Assembly (NCBI GenBank): GCA_028871815.1
Contig: JAGWMJ010000005.1
Location: 1 to 64,000, forward strand
Source: Armatimonadota bacterium
GTDB lineage: Bacteria; Armatimonadota; Chthonomonadetes; Chthonomonadales; Chthonomonadaceae
Direction: 5' to 3'
Length of the DNA stretch: 64,000 bases
Shown: in pieces, positions 26,786 to 35,515 of the stretch
Position numbering within the stretch: position 1 is the stretch's first letter
How the letters are laid out: each line of letters opens with the position of its first letter
Notes under the pieces: model-generated
Told to the model about the DNA's origin: nothing
The model's input: the letters and a program-made list of their open reading frames with translations, nothing else
Databases searched by the model: none
Program-made: the position numbers and the translations under genes

Positions 26786-29278
26786 ATGCTATTTGAATCG
26801 TTACGTTGGACGAACCGCCGATTATCCGGCAGTTGTGCGCCAGCCCTGCTCATCATCGGCGCCGCGATGGTGATGTGCGCGCTGGTGCCCAGGGTCGCGG
26901 TCGCGCAGAACAAGGCGCACGTGACGCTGTACCACAACGACTTCGGTCGTACCGGCGCGAATCAAAACGAGTCCACGCTCACCCTTGCGAATGTGAACCC
27001 AACCGACTTCGGCAAGCTGTTTCAGCACAACGTAGACGGTCAGATTTACGCCCAGCCGCTCTATGTGCCGCACGTGGCGATCACCAATCCGCAAACCGGC
27101 GCGGTGGTTTATCACAACGTGGTCTATGTCGCCACCGAGCACGACAGCGTTTACGCATTTGACGCCGACAACAATATCGGCGATAACGCGGGCCCCCTTT
27201 GGGAGGCGAACTTTGACTTTCCTCAGATCGGCATCACCCCCATGCCGTCCGACGACGTCAACAGCGACGACATCTACCCAGAAATTGGAATAACCGGCAC
27301 GCCGGTGATCAGCCTGAGCGGACACACACTGTACGTGGTTGCCACCACGCTGGAGCCGGACGGTGCACACCAGCACCTCCATGCTCTGGACCTTGGCACC
27401 GGATACGAGCAGTCGAACAGCCCGGTGGATATCTCAGCCAGTGTTCCTGGTGTGGGTGACGGCACCGACGGCAATGGCAATGTTCCGTTCGATCCGCTCT
27501 GGGAGAATCAGAGAGCCGCGCTGCAATTGTGGGGCAATACGCTCTACATAGCCTGGGGCTCACACGGCGACAATATCCCATACCACGGCTGGGTGCTTGC
27601 CTATGACGCCACCACACTGCAGCTGACGGGAGCCTGGAACTCATCGCCAAACGGCGTCACCACCATCAATCCCGATGGCAGTACAGGACCGCCGGCCGGT
27701 GGCGGCATATGGATGGGCGGCGGCGGCATCACTCTGGATAAGAACGGAAACCTGTTCCTTGCTACCGGCAACGGTATTTTCGATGCCGATCCTACCTTCT
27801 TCTCCGGAGGGACCGAATACGGGGACAGTGTGCTGAAACTCAACTTCAACACCGAGACCGGCTTCAACGTGGCCGACTACTTCACGCCGTACAACCAGGA
27901 CGTGCTGAATAGCGCGGATCTGGATCTTGGCAGCGCGGCGCCGATGCTCCTTCCCGATCAGCCCGGCGCTCATCCCCACGAACTCATACAGGTGGGTAAA
28001 GAAGGCACCATCTACGTAATCAATCGTGACAACATGGGTGGCTTCAACCTGGGCAGCGACAGTCAGATTGTCCAGGAACTGCCCGGCGCCGTCGGCGGCG
28101 TCTGGGGCATGCCCGCTTACTGGAACAATATGGTGTACTTCGGCGGCGTGGGAGACTCCATCCAGCAATTCCAGCTGAAGAACGGTCTGCTCTCCGCGAC
28201 GCCGACGGCGTCGACCGGTGACGTCTACGACTATCCCGGCGCCACACCCAGCATTTCATCCAACGGCGTGGCCAACGGGATCCTGTGGGCCATACAGCCG
28301 GTCTATCCCAACGACGGAACTGCGCCGGCAGCGGTGCTCAAGGCGTACAACGCTACAAACCTCAACCAGCTCTTCTCGAGTACCGCGCTTGGACCGGTGG
28401 ACGGGGCTGGAACGTATGTCAAGTTCGCCGTCCCGACCATCGCCAACGGCAAGGTGTACGTAGGCGCTCAGAACCGGCTCACCATCTACGGGCTGCGCCC
28501 TGCCCCGCCACAGCAGCAGGTAGACCACTTTACGGTAACGGGCCCTGTATACGTACCCGCGTACTTCAACGAACCACTGCTGGCCAGCAACATCTATGAG
28601 CCGTTCAGCATCACAGCCGTGGGATCCGACGGAAACCCCGAGGTATTCACGGGACGCGTCTACTGTGCGGCACGCGAATCCAATGGATCGCTCTTCCCGC
28701 TCGGCACCGTAACGTTCAACAACCAGACCAACGTCATACGCTGGTTCCTGATGAGTAACTTCGGCAATATCGATGGCGAGGGCTTTTTCGAGTTTGTGGC
28801 CACCGACGGTCATGGGCACGATGCTACGGCGCCTTACGAGCCGATACCCGGCTTCTGCCCGTTCATCGTGTTTCCCACGCAACTCATCGGTCCCGACCAC
28901 TTCCAGGTTCGGGCGCCGGTCAACGTTCGCGAAGGCCAGACCACGCTGATCACGATCACGTGCCTGGATGGCGCCAATCAGGTCGCCGATGCCACGTTCC
29001 CCGGCAGCTGCCTCGGGCCTCCCGGAGTGTGGGTGTACGATACGCTACCGGACGGCACCTCGGTGGGCAATGGCAGCGGTATGTTTGCCTATGAGGGCCA
29101 GTATGGCGCGCCATTCATACCCGCAAACAACTGCGTTATCGATTGGGAAGATGCACTCGGCAATCCGATCCACCGTCTCACGGTACCGGTAACGTTCACC
29201 GATCCCGGCAAGCATGTTCTGGTTGTCCTTGCACCAGGCGCCATCACGGGTACGACGGTGGTCAACGTAACACCGTAA
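26786..29278 (+). CDS. Large secreted beta-propeller protein (PQQ-like repeats)
   Basis: An 830-aa exported protein. The ATG at MLFESLRW has an AGGAGGGGG site, and the signal helix ALLIIGAAMVMCALVPRVAVAQ follows. The opening VTLYHNDFGRTGANQNES is typical of secreted propeller proteins annotated as quinoprotein-like. Blades such as VVYVATEHDSVYAFDADN, TIYVINRDNMGGF and VYVGAQNRLTIYGL recur to about residue 570. The last ~260 residues are two beta-rich Ig-like parts. I see no dehydrogenase active site, so PQQ use is not claimed. A hairpin follows the stop. Confidence 0.8.
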   Translation: MLFESLRWTNRRLSGSCAPALLIIGAAMVMCALVPRVAVAQNKAHVTLYHNDFGRTGANQNESTLTLANVNPTDFGKLFQHNVDGQIYAQPLYVPHVAITNPQTGAVVYHNVVYVATEHDSVYAFDADNNIGDNAGPLWEANFDFPQIGITPMPSDDVNSDDIYPEIGITGTPVISLSGHTLYVVATTLEPDGAHQHLHALDLGTGYEQSNSPVDISASVPGVGDGTDGNGNVPFDPLWENQRAALQLWGNTLYIAWGSHGDNIPYHGWVLAYDATTLQLTGAWNSSPNGVTTINPDGSTGPPAGGGIWMGGGGITLDKNGNLFLATGNGIFDADPTFFSGGTEYGDSVLKLNFNTETGFNVADYFTPYNQDVLNSADLDLGSAAPMLLPDQPGAHPHELIQVGKEGTIYVINRDNMGGFNLGSDSQIVQELPGAVGGVWGMPAYWNNMVYFGGVGDSIQQFQLKNGLLSATPTASTGDVYDYPGATPSISSNGVANGILWAIQPVYPNDGTAPAAVLKAYNATNLNQLFSSTALGPVDGAGTYVKFAVPTIANGKVYVGAQNRLTIYGLRPAPPQQQVDHFTVTGPVYVPAYFNEPLLASNIYEPFSITAVGSDGNPEVFTGRVYCAARESNGSLFPLGTVTFNNQTNVIRWFLMSNFGNIDGEGFFEFVATDGHGHDATAPYEPIPGFCPFIVFPTQLIGPDHFQVRAPVNVREGQTTLITITCLDGANQVADATFPGSCLGPPGVWVYDTLPDGTSVGNGSGMFAYEGQYGAPFIPANNCVIDWEDALGNPIHRLTVPVTFTDPGKHVLVVLAPGAITGTTVVNVTP

Positions 29279-29303
29279 CCCGGCGCAGACCGATCGCACA
29301 CTG

Positions 29304-29346
29304 CGGCCCGCACCGGTACTCTCCGGTGCGGGCCGTTCTGCTTTGT
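29304..29346 (+). terminator. Rho-independent terminator after the beta-propeller gene
   Basis: A 13-bp perfect stem (29304-29316 with 29323-29335) and 6-nt loop TACTCT, followed by TTCTGCTTTGT. It sits 25 bp after the stop codon. Confidence 0.8.
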
Positions 29347-29515
29347 CGACTCCAACCGTGCCCGGCTCTGAACCTTCCGCTAGCGGTTGCGTCTCTACTG
29401 GCGAGGAGGAAACAGGCGAGCAGACAATTCCTGCACTCCTCCATCACTCCAGGTATCCGGCGCGCGGCATGCGCGCCACTCAACTCCATATCGCTCGTAA
29501 AACAAGGAAGAGAAC

Positions 29516-30088
29516 ATGAATCGCATGACCATTTTGGCTGTACTCTGCGTCGGACTGGCTCAGCCGCTGCTCTTGCCGGCAGGCGCGCAAATACCGGCGG
29601 TCCAGCGTCCCATCCGATCCACATTGCATGGACGGCTGGCCGGCGCGGGCCTACACAAGAGGCTCCACGCCATCCCGTGGTCACAAACGCTCGGGGCTCC
29701 AAAGCTGGAGGCTGGAAAGCAGGTCGGCTATTTCATCTGGCACGATGCAAAAGGCGTCTATCTGGCCACGACCAATGAGGTTGACAAAGGCCAGGTCTTT
29801 CGTGGCGCCGTTCGGGTTCGCCCGGGCAGTATCGCGAATGTCGCTGGTGTGAAGCTGGAAAAGCAGGACCGCTTCAAGCAGACCAAACCCAACGTGGTGC
29901 AGTTCCGCTTCGTCACACATGAAGGAGTGGACGGCATCACGTTTCAGGTGAGCGACATGTCGCGCTTCATAGCGTTTCGCCTGAACCTTGCCTCGCACGT
30001 AACGGCAAAGGTCTTTCTCGGCGCGAAAATGACCGAAGCCCAAAACTCCGGGCGGCCCGGTGTCTACCTGTTCAACCTGGCAAAGTAA
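29516..30088 (+). CDS. Small secreted protein, paralogue of the next gene (copy 1)
   Basis: A 190-aa protein with signal peptide (MNRMTILAVLCVGLAQPLLLPAGAQ) and an AAGGAAGAG site upstream. I know no family for it. Its core starts GKQVGYFIWHDAKGVYLATTN and ends VFLGAKMTEAQ...LFNLAK, matching the following gene over ~120 residues. An N-terminal ~50-residue linker is not shared. Probably a secreted beta-rich domain of unknown function, duplicated in tandem. Confidence 0.7.
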   Translation: MNRMTILAVLCVGLAQPLLLPAGAQIPAVQRPIRSTLHGRLAGAGLHKRLHAIPWSQTLGAPKLEAGKQVGYFIWHDAKGVYLATTNEVDKGQVFRGAVRVRPGSIANVAGVKLEKQDRFKQTKPNVVQFRFVTHEGVDGITFQVSDMSRFIAFRLNLASHVTAKVFLGAKMTEAQNSGRPGVYLFNLAK

Positions 30089-30112
30089 GCCGGACAGCAC
30101 GCTGGTCTGCAG

Positions 30113-30152
30113 GCAGAAAGCGGCGGGAGCGCAGGCTTCCGCCGCTTTCTGC
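30113..30152 (+). terminator. Hairpin between the two paralogous secreted-protein genes
   Basis: A 14-bp perfect stem (30113-30126 with 30139-30152) extends through four more pairs to a GCAG loop. It begins 24 bp after the first gene's stop. No T-run follows. Confidence 0.65.
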
Positions 30153-30269
30153 GTGCGGCGATGGTGAAATCCTGCAACTTCCGCGCCGCGCCCGGCTCTA
30201 ACCGCTAAGGCGGATTTGATCCGCCACGGCGCAACGCCATTTTCGCCACGCTCACCAGGAGAGACTTGC

Positions 30270-30836
30270 ATGAGCAGACTGCAACAATGTGTCCGGTTCG
30301 GAGCGATCGCTGCGGCGATTATCTTCCCGGCGCTTGCCGGCGCGCAGGCAGGCAGCGCTACCCCCCAAAAAGGCAAAAGCCCGCTTCTGAATAAAGCCGG
30401 GCACAAGAAACTCGCCCATTTGAAGTGGTCCTCCACCGATGGCAAGCCGAAGATCAACCCCGGCAAGCAGGTCGGCTACTTTATCTGGCACGAGGGCAAC
30501 ACAGTGTCGATCGTGGTCACCGACAAAGCGCTAAAGGGACAGTACTTTGTAGGTCGCGTTCGCCTGAACAATGGCGTGATCACCAATCCGATCGGCTTGA
30601 AGGGCGAGGACGACAAGCGCGTCCAGGTGCTGGATACCAGCAACATCCGGTTTCGGTTCAAAACCAAGCACGCCGAGGATGGCGTCACATTCAATATTGC
30701 GCCTGGCGCAACGCAACTTTATGTCAACCTGGACTGGCTGGGACACCCCACGTACCATGTGTATCTGGGAAAGAGCAAGACGGAACCACCCAGCGAGCGG
30801 CACAAGGGCTGGCTGGCGTTTGACATCGCCCGATAG
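30270..30836 (+). CDS. Small secreted protein, paralogue of the previous gene (copy 2)
   Basis: A 188-aa protein starting at the ATG after an AGGAGAG site, with signal peptide MSRLQQCVRFGAIAAAIIFPALAGAQA. From NPGKQVGYFIWHEGNTVSI to the end it aligns with the preceding gene: VRLNNGVITNPIGLK, DGVTFNIAPG and VYLGKSKTEP have counterparts there. Both end in a short F-[ND]-[IL]-A-[KR] segment. No known domain recognised. Each copy has its own hairpin, so they may be separately transcribed. Confidence 0.7.
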   Translation: MSRLQQCVRFGAIAAAIIFPALAGAQAGSATPQKGKSPLLNKAGHKKLAHLKWSSTDGKPKINPGKQVGYFIWHEGNTVSIVVTDKALKGQYFVGRVRLNNGVITNPIGLKGEDDKRVQVLDTSNIRFRFKTKHAEDGVTFNIAPGATQLYVNLDWLGHPTYHVYLGKSKTEPPSERHKGWLAFDIAR

Positions 30837-30861
30837 CGCCCGGCGCGTCGATAGGCTTGAG

Positions 30862-30893
30862 ACGGCCCCGGTGCAGAAACGCTCTGGGGCCGT
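30862..30893 (+). terminator. Probable terminator after the second paralogue
   Basis: An 8-bp perfect GC-rich stem (30862-30869 with 30886-30893), followed by TGCTGCGTTTGTG. It lies 26 bp after the stop codon. The larger loop makes it weaker than the other hairpins here. Confidence 0.5.
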
Positions 30894-31052
30894 TGCTGCG
30901 TTTGTGCGGCAACCGACCACTTTGGTGGACGCCCGTCTGCACCGGTAACGCACTGCATCGGGACGTATTGACGGCGGCCGCCGACCACCCACTCGCGCCT
31001 CCCCAGCCGCGACTGTGATTTCGTGCGAAGCTGCACTTCGGCCGAAATTCAC

Positions 31053-31089
31053 TTGACAATATGACACTAAACTTGTATCATACGCGTAT
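31053..31089 (+). promoter_or_regulatory. Sigma70-type promoter and palindrome upstream of dnaK
   Basis: A consensus -35 TTGACA (31053-31058) and -10 TATCAT (31076-31081) are separated by exactly 17 bp. ACTTG occurs twice inside the promoter (31051 and 31071), and a perfect 10-bp palindrome ATACGCGTAT (31080-31089) overlaps the expected start of transcription. The hspR gene downstream suggests a repressor site here, but a canonical HspR inverted repeat (CTTGAGT-N7-ACTCAAG) is not present. The rest of the gap 30894-31153 shows no gene. Confidence 0.7.
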
Positions 31090-31153
31090 ATTCATGTGTG
31101 ACTGCATGTTCGATATCAAGCGATGAGCATATGGGAGGCGGAGGAACATCAAA

Positions 31154-33043
31154 ATGGGTAAGGCAGTTGGCATCGACCTCGGCACTACCAACTCGGTGGT
31201 GGCCATTATGGAGGGCGGCGAGCCGGAAGTGATATTGAACACTGAAGGCAGCCGAATCACTCCATCGGTTGTGGGCTTTAACAAATCGGGTGAGCGGCTG
31301 GTAGGCGCCAGCGCCAAGAGGCAGGCGATCATCCATCCGGACCGGACCATCATCTCCATCAAGCGCAAAATGGGCACCGGCGAAAAGGTCTCCATCGACG
31401 GCAAACCATACAGCCCGGAGGAGATATCGGCAATGGTGCTGCAGAAGCTGAAGGCCGACGCCGAAGCCCAGCTCGGGCAGCCGATAACCGATGCGGTGAT
31501 CACGGTGCCTGCGTACTTCGACGACGCACAGCGCACCGCTACCAAGAACGCCGGCGAGATCGCCGGGCTTAAAGTACTGCGGATCATCAACGAACCGACC
31601 GCGGCCGCGCTTGCCTATGGCCTGGACAAGCAGAAGGAGGAGACCGTCCTGGTATTCGACCTCGGGGGCGGTACCTTCGACGTTACGCTGCTGGAGATTG
31701 GCAAAACGGAAGACGGCGGAAGCGTACTGGAGGTTCTGGCCACCAACGGGGATACGCACCTGGGCGGTGACGACTGGGATCAGCGCATTGTGGAGTACGT
31801 TTGCGATGAGTTTCAGAAGCAGAATGCCGTGGACCTCCGGAAGGACAAGCAGGCACTCCAGCGGGTTCGCGAGGCGGCCGAAAAGGCGAAGGTGGAACTC
31901 TCCAGCGTAACCACGGCCAACCTCAACCTGCCGTTCATCACGCTCACGCCGGACGGCCCGCTCCATCTGGACGTCAACCTCTCGCGCGCCAAGTTCGAGG
32001 AGCTGACAAAAGACCTGGTCGACAGGTGCCGCAAGCCGTTTGAGCAGGTACTGACGGACGGAGCGAAACCGGCCAGCAAGATCGACGAGATCGTTCTGGT
32101 TGGCGGCTCAACCCGGATGCCGATGATCCAGGAACTGGTGCGCGTACTTGGCGGCGGCAAGGAGCCAAACCGCACGGTGAACCCGGACGAGGTCGTGGCG
32201 ATCGGGGCAGCTATTCAAGCCGGCGTACTGAGCCAGGAACCCGGCTCGGGCCAGAACATCCTGCTTCTCGACGTGACACCGCTCTCGCTGGGCATCGAGA
32301 CGCTGGGCGGCGTGATGACTCGCCTCATCGAGCGAAACACCACCATTCCCACCAAAAAGAGCGATGTGTTCAGCACCGCGGAATCGGGCCAGCAGAGCGT
32401 ACACGTCAAGGTCTATCAAGGCGAGCGCGAGATGGCCAGCGCCAACAAGATGCTCGGCGATTTTCAGTTGACGGGCATTCCACCGGCGCCGCGCGGTGTG
32501 CCTCAGATCGAGGTGACGTTCGACATCGATGCAAACGGCATCGTGAGTGTGTCGGCCAAAGATCGCGCCACCGGCCGGGAGCAGAAGATCACCATAACGG
32601 GATCCAGCAACCTGAAAAAGGATGAGGTGGAGCGTATGGTGAAGGACGCAGCCGCGCACGCAGAGGAGGATCGCAGCCAGCGGGAGCGTGCCGAAGTGCG
32701 CAACAAAGCCGAGGCGCTGATGTATACCTCGGAGGAGCAGTTGAAGCAGGTCGGCGCCGAAGCGCCAGCCGACGTGAAGCAGCCGGTGGAGAGCGCCATA
32801 GCGGATCTCCGTACCGCACTCAATTCCAATGATACGGCCACCGGCGAGCTGACGCAGCTGACCGAAACGCTGGAGCAAGCGGTGTACAAGCTCTCCGAGA
32901 TTGCCTACCAGAAGGCCTCGGCAGAGGCACCGGACACGCCTGCAGGTGGTGGTGCTCCCGATGAGAGCGAAGTACCGCATCCCACAGCGGGTGAAGAGGA
33001 GCCGGTACTGGATACGGAGTTCACCCAGACGGGTGACCACTAA
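31154..33043 (+). CDS. dnaK: Chaperone DnaK (Hsp70)
   Basis: A 629-aa Hsp70. ATPase-domain signatures are [17 protein letters not shown] at the N-terminus, [16 protein letters not shown], and [16 protein letters not shown]. The substrate-binding domain (from about residue 370) and helical lid follow, ending [10 protein letters not shown]. It folds client proteins in an ATP cycle with DnaJ and GrpE. The AUG has a GGAGGCGGAGG site. It leads dnaK-dnaJ-hspR; grpE is not in the window. Confidence 0.98.
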   Translation: MGKAVGIDLGTTNSVVAIMEGGEPEVILNTEGSRITPSVVGFNKSGERLVGASAKRQAIIHPDRTIISIKRKMGTGEKVSIDGKPYSPEEISAMVLQKLKADAEAQLGQPITDAVITVPAYFDDAQRTATKNAGEIAGLKVLRIINEPTAAALAYGLDKQKEETVLVFDLGGGTFDVTLLEIGKTEDGGSVLEVLATNGDTHLGGDDWDQRIVEYVCDEFQKQNAVDLRKDKQALQRVREAAEKAKVELSSVTTANLNLPFITLTPDGPLHLDVNLSRAKFEELTKDLVDRCRKPFEQVLTDGAKPASKIDEIVLVGGSTRMPMIQELVRVLGGGKEPNRTVNPDEVVAIGAAIQAGVLSQEPGSGQNILLLDVTPLSLGIETLGGVMTRLIERNTTIPTKKSDVFSTAESGQQSVHVKVYQGEREMASANKMLGDFQLTGIPPAPRGVPQIEVTFDIDANGIVSVSAKDRATGREQKITITGSSNLKKDEVERMVKDAAAHAEEDRSQRERAEVRNKAEALMYTSEEQLKQVGAEAPADVKQPVESAIADLRTALNSNDTATGELTQLTETLEQAVYKLSEIAYQKASAEAPDTPAGGGAPDESEVPHPTAGEEEPVLDTEFTQTGDH

Positions 33044-33052
33044 ACACGAATG

Positions 33053-33086
33053 GCGCCGGTGCGGGCGAGCGCGGCCGCACCGGCGC
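33053..33086 (+). terminator. Intercistronic hairpin between dnaK and dnaJ
   Basis: A 12-bp perfect GC-rich stem (33053-33064 with 33075-33086) starts 10 bp after the dnaK stop. There is no T-run, so it may be a partial terminator or an mRNA-stability element that makes dnaK exceed dnaJ (inference). The remaining ~160 bp before dnaJ show no gene. Confidence 0.5.
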
Positions 33087-33244
33087 TGGAAGTAGAGCGA
33101 TACAAGTCTGCCCGGGCCTTCTGTGTGAGTGTGAGCTCGGGCGTGCCGCGGCCGGCGGCCAATCGGTTCGGTGGTGGCGAGGAGACTCGTTGGCGCCTGC
33201 CCCGTCGACGGCCGAAACCATAACGCAAAGGTGACCCGGCAGCG

Positions 33245-34273
33245 ATGAAGGATCCGTACGAGGTGATGGGTGTTGCGAAGAACGCGACGGATGAAGAGAT
33301 CCGGCGCGCGCACCTGCGCCTTGCCCGAAAACACCATCCGGATCTGAACCCGGGAGACAAACGCGCCGAAGATCGGTTCAAGGAGATACAGGAAGCCTAC
33401 GACATCCTCTCAGACCCCGAGACGCGGCGTAAGTACGATACCTTTGGCCAATACTATCAAACCGCCGGCGAGGCGGCTCCGCCGCCGGCTGGTGAGCCGC
33501 GGCGAGGCCAGCCATTTCCCGATATCAACGCCCACGGGTTGAATCTCGACGAACTGCTCGAGCGCATGTTTGGCGGCTCTCGCGGCAACCGTGCGCAGCA
33601 GGCGACATCCGAATCGCCCCAACCTGCGCAGGAACACACGCTGGAGATCAGCCTGGAAGAGGCATGGCGCGGCACGGCCCGCCGCATCACGCTGGCACTG
33701 CAGGATGTGTGCCCGGATTGCGGCGGCAGCGGCGTGCGCCGCACCGCGCGCGGCGCCGTTGACCTGGGAGGGCCGCCCTGCCCGCGCTGCAACGGTGCCG
33801 GACAGATCGGTTCCTCACGCGAAGGCGAGGTCAAGATCCCGCCTGGAGCCTGGGACGGCTTGCGCCTCAAGCTGGCCGGTCAGGGCGCAGCCAGCGCCAC
33901 GGGCCAGCGAAGCGATGTCGTGATACGGCTGAGGATCCGGCCACACCCAGCGTTCGAGCGCGACGGCCAGGACCTGATCTTCGATGGACTGACTCCATAC
34001 ACCGTAGCCGTACTCGGTGGTGAAATCAGCGTTACCATGCTCGACGGAAGAAAACGCAGTCTGGTCGTTCCGCCCGGCGTGCAGAGCGGCCAGCGGCTGC
34101 GAATAGCCGGCCAGGGAATGCCGGCGCTGCAAGACCGGCCGCAGGGCGATGCATATGCCAGGATCCGGATACTGGTTCCCAAAACGGTAACCGGACGAGA
34201 ACGCGAATTGCTGCAGGAGTTGGCCGAGCTGCGGAGAGATACGGTCCGTTCGGAACGCGGCGGGCCGAACTGA
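33245..34273 (+). CDS. dnaJ: DnaJ-family co-chaperone with half-size zinc finger
   Basis: A 342-aa Hsp40. The J domain (residues 1-70) has the HPD motif at 31-33, which stimulates DnaK ATPase. A Pro/Gly-containing linker leads to the C-terminal substrate-binding domains. Canonical DnaJ has four CxxCxGxG motifs; only two are present (CPDCGGSG at ~156 and CPRCNGAG at ~179), about 20 residues apart. It is therefore between DnaJ and the zinc-free CbpA class. Located downstream of dnaK and just upstream of hspR. Confidence 0.92.
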   Translation: MKDPYEVMGVAKNATDEEIRRAHLRLARKHHPDLNPGDKRAEDRFKEIQEAYDILSDPETRRKYDTFGQYYQTAGEAAPPPAGEPRRGQPFPDINAHGLNLDELLERMFGGSRGNRAQQATSESPQPAQEHTLEISLEEAWRGTARRITLALQDVCPDCGGSGVRRTARGAVDLGGPPCPRCNGAGQIGSSREGEVKIPPGAWDGLRLKLAGQGAASATGQRSDVVIRLRIRPHPAFERDGQDLIFDGLTPYTVAVLGGEISVTMLDGRKRSLVVPPGVQSGQRLRIAGQGMPALQDRPQGDAYARIRILVPKTVTGRERELLQELAELRRDTVRSERGGPN

Positions 34274-34283
34274 GAGGTGCGCA

Positions 34284-34631
34284 ATGCCGATGGATGAAAG
34301 AACCGACGGCGTGTACATGATCGGCGTTGTTGCCGAGCTGACGCAGATGCACGCGCAAACCATCCGACTATACGAAAGGCTGGGCCTTGTGGCGCCCATG
34401 CGCCGCAGCAAGAACCGGCTCTACTCGGAAGCCGATGTGGAACGGCTTCGCCAAATCCGGCGGTTGACTCAGGACATGGGTGTGAACCTGGCCGGAGTGG
34501 AGGTGATTCTCGACCTGCTCGCCAAGCTGGAACGCACCCAGAATGAATGCCATGAGCTGCGCCAGCAGGGTGAGGCCTTGAAGGAGCAGTTTCGCGCTGT
34601 CCTGGAGCAGCTTGGCCGCGGCTATCCTTGA
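34284..34631 (+). CDS. hspR: MerR-family regulator HspR
   Basis: A 115-aa MerR-type protein 10 bp downstream of dnaJ. The helix-turn-helix region (residues ~12-75) includes YMIGVVAELTQMHAQTIRLY and YERLGLV, followed by a C-terminal coiled-coil (LAKLERTQNECHELRQQGE). The dnaK-dnaJ-hspR order is that of the autoregulated operon in actinobacteria, where HspR represses dnaK and uses DnaK as co-repressor. Binding-site evidence here is weak (see the dnaK promoter entry). Confidence 0.88.
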   Translation: MPMDERTDGVYMIGVVAELTQMHAQTIRLYERLGLVAPMRRSKNRLYSEADVERLRQIRRLTQDMGVNLAGVEVILDLLAKLERTQNECHELRQQGEALKEQFRAVLEQLGRGYP

Positions 34632-34837
34632 CTGAACAGCCCTCCGCCATTGCCCGCCGGGAGGCAGGTGCGGAGGAGGATCGCATCCGTGCCACCCAAC
34701 CAGTTGATACGCCAAATCACGCGTGGGCCACTGATCACGCCTGTGCCCAAACGCGGGCGGCGCTAGTTAACCAGCCGGTAACCGGAATGCAAGCCGGCGC
34801 GTCTAATGGTTTGACCGGGAGCGCCTGACGCGCCGCG

Positions 34838-35515
34838 GTGCGGGAGAAACCGGCGGTGAAGCCGACCAGTGGAGCAGCCTTGAGCGTTATGGCGGCAAGG
34901 TGGAATACAGCCTCGACACCAGGCGCCAACGCAGCGGGCAGTGATGATGCCGCACTTGTCCAGCGGTACCTTGCAGGTGACGGAGCGGCATTCGACCTGC
35001 TCGTCGATCGGTACCGCGCGTTCGTCTATCGTGTTGTATTGGGCGTGCTGCCGAATATCGAAGAGGCTCGCGATATCACGCAGGAGGTATTCATACAGGC
35101 CTTCCGCGGGATTCGCCGTTTCCGGCACGACTCGCAGTTTGCCACCTGGCTGTATCGCATTGCGGTCAACCGGGCGTTGGATGCCGCGCGGGCCGCAAGC
35201 CGTCGGTCGCGACTGAGCAGTCCGGAGTTACTTTCCGAGCGGAGTACGTCCACAGCGGAGATGCGACCCGAGGATGCGGTTGCAGAGGCTGATGAAGCCG
35301 CGCAGGTTCGAGCGGCGTTGGCGCTGTGTAAGCCGCAGCACCGTTCCGTGCTGGCGCTGAAATACCTGGAGGACCTCACGATTGAAGAGATGGTCCCGCT
35401 GCTGGCGTGCAGCGAAACGGCAGTCAAGGTTCGGCTTCACCGCGCACGCAAAGCCTTCCGGACAGCGTGGTCGCAGCTGCACAACGGATGCCCATCGCCG
35501 GCGGAGGAGTTGTAG
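34838..35515 (+). CDS. ECF-type sigma factor paired with a zinc anti-sigma factor
   Basis: A 225-aa ECF sigma factor. Region 2 is FDLLVDRYRAFVYRVVLGVL... DITQEVFIQAFRGI, with FATWLYRIAVNRALD. Region 4 is ALALCKPQHRSVLALKYLED... SETAVKVRLHRARKA. The 5' end is uncertain: GTG at 34838, or a TTG/ATG at 34880/34889 closer to a GGAG at 34871. The stop codon abuts the ATG of the anti-sigma gene. The ~200 bp before it (34632-34837) shows nothing convincing. Confidence 0.88.
   Translation: MREKPAVKPTSGAALSVMAARWNTASTPGANAAGSDDAALVQRYLAGDGAAFDLLVDRYRAFVYRVVLGVLPNIEEARDITQEVFIQAFRGIRRFRHDSQFATWLYRIAVNRALDAARAASRRSRLSSPELLSERSTSTAEMRPEDAVAEADEAAQVRAALALCKPQHRSVLALKYLEDLTIEEMVPLLACSETAVKVRLHRARKAFRTAWSQLHNGCPSPAEEL

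Noticed and set aside
26786-29278. Calling the large beta-propeller a PQQ-dependent dehydrogenase
   Set aside because: The repeats are propeller-like, but I see no calcium/PQQ-site residues or heme motif, so only the fold is claimed.
34628-34828. Short 66-codon frame between hspR and the ECF sigma gene
   Set aside because: No ribosome site or recognisable sequence; composition like other shadow frames.
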